This document shows positions 7,011 through 10,240 of a DNA stretch of 10,240 nt, piece after piece. The stretch's first letter is position 1. Each line of letters begins with the position of its first letter. The notes beneath the pieces were generated by a model. It saw only the letters and a program-made list of their open reading frames with translations. It was not told the origin of the DNA and made no database searches. The DNA comes from DASRQK01 sp964401685 (GTDB lineage Bacteria > Bacteroidota > Bacteroidia > Sphingobacteriales > Sphingobacteriaceae): the NCBI GenBank assembly GCA_964401685.1, contig CAYNZH010000053.1, positions 1-10,240 of the forward strand, in the 5' to 3' direction. The translations under genes were made by a program, and so were the position numbers.

Positions 7011-8420
7011 CTATTGAGGACGATTGTAACTATGTATCAGGTCCATTATTGCCCTGTTGGCTTGCAACTGAGGCAAATACTCGAAAAGAATGGTGTATTT
7101 GCCAGAATTCAGGGTCAATGCCAATTCCAAATATTCCATCGCATCGTTGTATTTGCCGTGCGCAATCAAATACGCAACCATCCTGTAATAGAGCTCCGCA
7201 CTATCCGGATTGTGCTTGATGCCATTGGAAATCGTTTCGATCGCCTCGGGCAGCTTTGCCTGCTCATAAAGGATTGAAGAATAGTCCAGCCACGCCTCTA
7301 TATCCCCCGGATTCAGCTCCAACACCTTGTCATAAGCGCGTTCGGCTTCATCCAGCTGCTTTAGCTTGTAATGTGCGTCTGCTATTGCAAACCAGTAGTC
7401 CGGATTATCACTATCGACGTCCAGCGCTTTTTTGTAAAAGTGCAATGACTCGAAGTACCTCTCCTCATAGTCCAAAGTGACACCTATCCCAAACCAAGCG
7501 TCTCCCAATGCTGCATCCATTTTCACAGCCTTTTTGTAAAACGCCCGGGCCTCGTCCATTTGCTCCATTTTCTCAAAGCACTCGCCAATAGCACAATACG
7601 TCTCGGCTCCCGGCTGTTCGTATTCAAAGGTCTCTTTGTACACCTCAATAGCCTCCTGAAAACGCTCCAGATTGACCAGCGCATTTCCCTTGTTGAAATA
7701 GGCCGAAGCGAAATTCTCCTTGATCAGAATCGCATAGTCATACGCGTCAATCGCTTCGTTGTACTGCCCCAGTTTATGGTAAACATTGCCAAGATTGTAC
7801 CAAGCCGCATAAGAATAGGGATCCTGATCGATATACTGATTGTAAAAAGATATACTTTCCTCCTGGCGGTCGAGCACATCGTAGCAATACGCGAGCTCGT
7901 AAAGCGCATCCTGATTTTCCATATTATGGTTCAGACTGGCTTTTAAGCTCTCAATGGCAAGCTCGTAGCGTTCCTGTTGCTGGTGCATGAGCGCCATCTG
8001 CAAATGAATCTCATCGGGATGCTCTGAAAGCTCAAGGGCCTTGCCGAGATATTCCAATGCTTGCTCAAACTGACCCATCTGACTCAGAATACCCCCTTTT
8101 ATCAGAAAAATCTCCCCTTCTGAGGGCTCCAGCGTCTCGGCTTTTTCCAGAGCCAGCATCGCGTTGTCCAATTGATTGGTCATCGCAAACAACTGAGCCT
8201 GTTTTAGATAAAACACAGCAGCAAAGGGGTGCTGATTCACCGCGTAACCTACCACCTGGAGTGCCTTGACGGGATCGCTTTTTTCTATATAATAATCGAT
8301 GATACCTTCAAACGCCTGACTATCAAAGAAATACTGATCTTTGTTGCGGATCATTTCCTCGTATCTATCGACGGAATACTTGGCATCTTCTGCCGAACCG
8401 TATTCGAAATCATCTTCCAT
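7011..8420 (-). CDS. Tetratricopeptide (TPR) repeat protein
   Basis: A 469-residue, acidic, soluble protein made almost entirely of 34-residue TPR helix pairs (about 11-12 repeats, residues 35-440). Good examples are AAWYNLGNVYHKLGQYNEAI (206-225), SAYFNKGNALVNLERFQEAI (239-258) and PDYWFAIADAHYKLKQLDEA (340-359). There is no signal peptide or membrane segment, so it is probably a cytoplasmic scaffold for protein-protein contacts. The specific partner is unknown. The N terminus (MEDDFEYGSAEDAKYSVDRY) lies before the repeats and is unlike TPR. The ATG at 8418-8420 has an AAAGG stretch a few bases upstream that could act as a ribosome-binding site. It is the first gene of the minus-strand group and divergent from the aldehyde dehydrogenase gene. 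Confidence 0.9.
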   Translation of the reverse strand: MEDDFEYGSAEDAKYSVDRYEEMIRNKDQYFFDSQAFEGIIDYYIEKSDPVKALQVVGYAVNQHPFAAVFYLKQAQLFAMTNQLDNAMLALEKAETLEPSEGEIFLIKGGILSQMGQFEQALEYLGKALELSEHPDEIHLQMALMHQQQERYELAIESLKASLNHNMENQDALYELAYCYDVLDRQEESISFYNQYIDQDPYSYAAWYNLGNVYHKLGQYNEAIDAYDYAILIKENFASAYFNKGNALVNLERFQEAIEVYKETFEYEQPGAETYCAIGECFEKMEQMDEARAFYKKAVKMDAALGDAWFGIGVTLDYEERYFESLHFYKKALDVDSDNPDYWFAIADAHYKLKQLDEAERAYDKVLELNPGDIEAWLDYSSILYEQAKLPEAIETISNGIKHNPDSAELYYRMVAYLIAHGKYNDAMEYLELALTLNSGKYTILFEYLPQLQANRAIMDLIHSYNRPQ

Positions 8421-8581
8421 CTCTAACCTTTCATTTATAATTCCTAAAATACCACTTCCCTGGAGCTTTTGATGTATAAGTTTTCCACATTGCTAGCTGC
8501 AACACGGCTTTACACTGACTGTCAAATTGATATGTATGTCTTTTTGTCGAGAACCTCCAAAAGTTTGGGCATTGTATACTA

Positions 8582-8589
8582 CAAATGTA
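8582..8589 (-). promoter_or_regulatory. Possible -7 element for the TPR-aroE operon
   Basis: On the minus strand this reads TACATTTG, an exact TAnnTTTG match. No TTTG is found at the expected distance upstream, so only half of the consensus is present. Transcription from here would leave a leader of about 155 bases before the TPR start. Confidence 0.35.
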
Positions 8590-8610
8590 AGCAATTATCC
8601 TGATATTTTG

Positions 8611-8618
8611 TATCTTTG
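8611..8618 (+). promoter_or_regulatory. Possible -7 element for the aldehyde dehydrogenase gene
   Basis: TATCTTTG matches TAnnTTTG exactly and lies 32 bases before the ATG at 8651, a normal leader length in this phylum. The -33 TTTG is not present at the expected spacing. The leader is A-rich (AACAAATAAAAAGGACAAAT), which suits Bacteroidota translation starts. Confidence 0.5.
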
Positions 8619-8650
8619 GGGTGTAACAAATAAAAAGGACAAATAAAGAC

Positions 8651-10195
8651 ATGGCGACTATTGAAATTGGAGAAATCCTGGGCAGATTGGGCGTGCAAAG
8701 CACCAATCCAGGTTGGAGCACGGGTAAAGAACAAGGCTCGATAAATAAGGACAATCTTATTGAAAGTTTTTCACCCGTAGATCAGAAACTGATTGCGTCG
8801 GTTTCGACGACCAGTACCCAGGACTACAATCAGGTTTTGGCCACAGCCTCTCAAGCATATAAAGAGTGGAGAAAAATTCCTGCTCCTAAAAGAGCAGACA
8901 TCGTGCGTCAGTTTGGAGACAAGCTTCGCGAGCATAAACAGGATTTAGGGGTGCTTGTTTCCTATGAAATGGGTAAGAGCCTCCAGGAAGGTCTAGGAGA
9001 GGTGCAGGAAATGATTGACATCTGCGACTTTGCGACGGGTCTGGGCCGGCAACTGTACGGCATGACGACACATTCCGAACGGCCTCAGCACAGGATGTAT
9101 GAGCAGTGGCATCCCCTTGGTGTGGTGGGTATCATCTCGGCGTTTAATTTTCCAGTGGCCGTATGGAGCTGGAATGCAGCGGTAGCTTGGGTATGCGGCA
9201 ATGTCTGTGTATGGAAGCCTTCTGAAAAGACGCCGATCACCGGCGTGGCTTGCCAGGCTTTGATCACCGAGGTATTGACTGCCAACAACCTGCCTGAAGG
9301 GATTTCCTGCTTGATTCAGGGCGATCGCGAGATCGGCAAAATGATGGCCGAAGACCCCCGGGTTGCGCTGCTATCAGCGACCGGATCTACTCGTATGGGC
9401 AAGGCTGTCGCAGAGACGGTTGCCAAAAGGTTGGGTAAAACGATTCTGGAGCTAGGGGGCAACAACGCCATCATCATCAGTTCCCGTGCTGACCTGGACA
9501 TCGCGCTTCCAGGAGCAGTTTTTGGGGCTGTCGGTACTGCGGGCCAGCGCTGTACTTCCACCAGGCGACTCATTATCCACGAGAGTGTCTACGAAGACTT
9601 CAAGAATCGCCTCGTAAAAGCTTATGGGCAACTGAAAATTGGAAACCCGCTAGATGAAAATATCCACGTGGGGCCACTGATCGATACTGATGCGGTGGAT
9701 AGTTATTTGAAAGCGATTGAAAAAGGAAAAGCAGAGGGAGCGAAGTTTATTGTCGAAGGCGGCGTGCTCTCGGGCGCAGGATACGAGTCGGGTTGCTATG
9801 TCAAGCCTTGCATTGCTGAGGTCGAAGCGCACTACGATATAGTCCAGACGGAGACCTTTGCGCCGATCTTGTATATTATGAAGTACAAGGATCTCGAGGA
9901 GGCTGTTGCCATCCACAATGGTGTACCTCAAGGCCTTTCCTCATCCATTATGACCTTGGATCTTCGCGAGGCCGAGTATTTTCTTTCGGCCGAGGGATCG
10001 GATTGTGGTATTGCCAATGTCAATATCGGGACTTCCGGTGCCGAGATCGGAGGTGCTTTCGGTGGCGAAAAAGAAACTGGCGGGGGTCGCGAATCTGGTT
10101 CGGACGCTTGGAAGGCGTACATGCGGAGGCAGACAAACACGATCAACTACTCGAGGCACCTGCCTTTGGCCCAGGGCATCAAGTTCGATCTATAA
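8651..10195 (+). CDS. ALDH7-family aldehyde dehydrogenase (alpha-aminoadipic semialdehyde dehydrogenase)
   Basis: A full-length 514-residue NAD(P)+-dependent aldehyde dehydrogenase of the antiquitin/ALDH7 family. Catalytic residues are all present: Cys301 in GTAGQRCTS, Glu267 in LELGG, oxyanion Asn166 in AFNFPVAVWSWN, the cofactor-loop motif ATGSTRMG (243-250), and Glu401 in ETFAP. The C-terminal block GGEKETGGGRESGSDAWKAY (471-490), and LPLAQGIKF near the end, are diagnostic of ALDH7. Family members oxidise alpha-aminoadipic semialdehyde (or its cyclic form, piperideine-6-carboxylate) to 2-aminoadipate in lysine catabolism; betaine-aldehyde and other aldehydes are alternatives. The enzyme is cytoplasmic. 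No lysine aminotransferase or saccharopine gene is in view, so the pathway assignment rests on the family only. It is transcribed alone, divergent from the TPR operon. Confidence 0.93.
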   Translation: MATIEIGEILGRLGVQSTNPGWSTGKEQGSINKDNLIESFSPVDQKLIASVSTTSTQDYNQVLATASQAYKEWRKIPAPKRADIVRQFGDKLREHKQDLGVLVSYEMGKSLQEGLGEVQEMIDICDFATGLGRQLYGMTTHSERPQHRMYEQWHPLGVVGIISAFNFPVAVWSWNAAVAWVCGNVCVWKPSEKTPITGVACQALITEVLTANNLPEGISCLIQGDREIGKMMAEDPRVALLSATGSTRMGKAVAETVAKRLGKTILELGGNNAIIISSRADLDIALPGAVFGAVGTAGQRCTSTRRLIIHESVYEDFKNRLVKAYGQLKIGNPLDENIHVGPLIDTDAVDSYLKAIEKGKAEGAKFIVEGGVLSGAGYESGCYVKPCIAEVEAHYDIVQTETFAPILYIMKYKDLEEAVAIHNGVPQGLSSSIMTLDLREAEYFLSAEGSDCGIANVNIGTSGAEIGGAFGGEKETGGGRESGSDAWKAYMRRQTNTINYSRHLPLAQGIKFDL

Positions 10196-10240
10196 GCGAT
10201 CAGCCCAGATCGGGATCAAAAAAAAGGTCGGTTCCTGTTT

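Noticed and set aside
8431..8754. Minus-strand open frame of 107 codons in the divergent intergenic region
   Set aside because: It overlaps the start of the dehydrogenase gene antisense and crosses both candidate promoters; the composition is not protein-like.
10196..10240. Possible terminator after the dehydrogenase gene (GATCAGCCC...GGGATC then a run of A)
   Set aside because: The stem is short and bulged, and the homopolymer after it is A rather than T on the transcribed strand.

Overview
This window looks like a draft-assembly piece of a Bacteroidota chromosome, probably from the Cytophagales or a nearby order. The evidence is a GLPGLI-family exported protein paired with a carboxypeptidase-regulatory-domain outer-membrane barrel protein, start codons without clear Shine-Dalgarno sites, and matches to the Bacteroidota promoter consensus (TTTG, then TAnnTTTG). 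A run of exactly 100 Ns (6102-6201) marks a scaffold gap of unknown true length.

Left part (1-4015, + strand) is an envelope-directed cassette, visibly more AT-rich at its left edge than the rest. A good promoter (93-124) precedes a small exported-protein gene broken by two in-frame stops (161-481). Next come a GLPGLI-family protein (519-1310) and an 879-residue outer-membrane barrel protein (1298-3937), whose start overlaps the end of the GLPGLI gene. The cassette is bounded by an imperfect inverted repeat of about 54 bp (1-54 and 3963-4015; 45 of 54 aligned columns identical), with the strongest match at the outer ends. No transposase lies between the repeats.

Middle part (4081-8420, - strand) is a tightly packed, probably co-transcribed group. 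In transcription order it holds a cytoplasmic TPR protein, shikimate dehydrogenase (aroE), a short gene cut by the assembly gap, a metallo-beta-lactamase-fold (glyoxalase II-like) hydrolase, and a LolC/LolE-type FtsX-family ABC permease. Spacings are 3 to about 23 bp. The members have unrelated functions, so this looks like a housekeeping operon rather than one pathway.

Right part (8421-10240) is a 230-bp divergent intergenic region with a TAnnTTTG element on each strand. It is followed by a full-length ALDH7-family aldehyde dehydrogenase (8651-10195, +), most likely alpha-aminoadipic semialdehyde dehydrogenase of lysine catabolism. The window ends 45 bp after its stop.

The conserved genes are ordinary. 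The parts worth a second look are the inverted-repeat-bounded exported-protein cassette, its broken small first gene, and the gene hidden in the gap. I found no convincing new defence system, CRISPR array, RNA gene or transposase.
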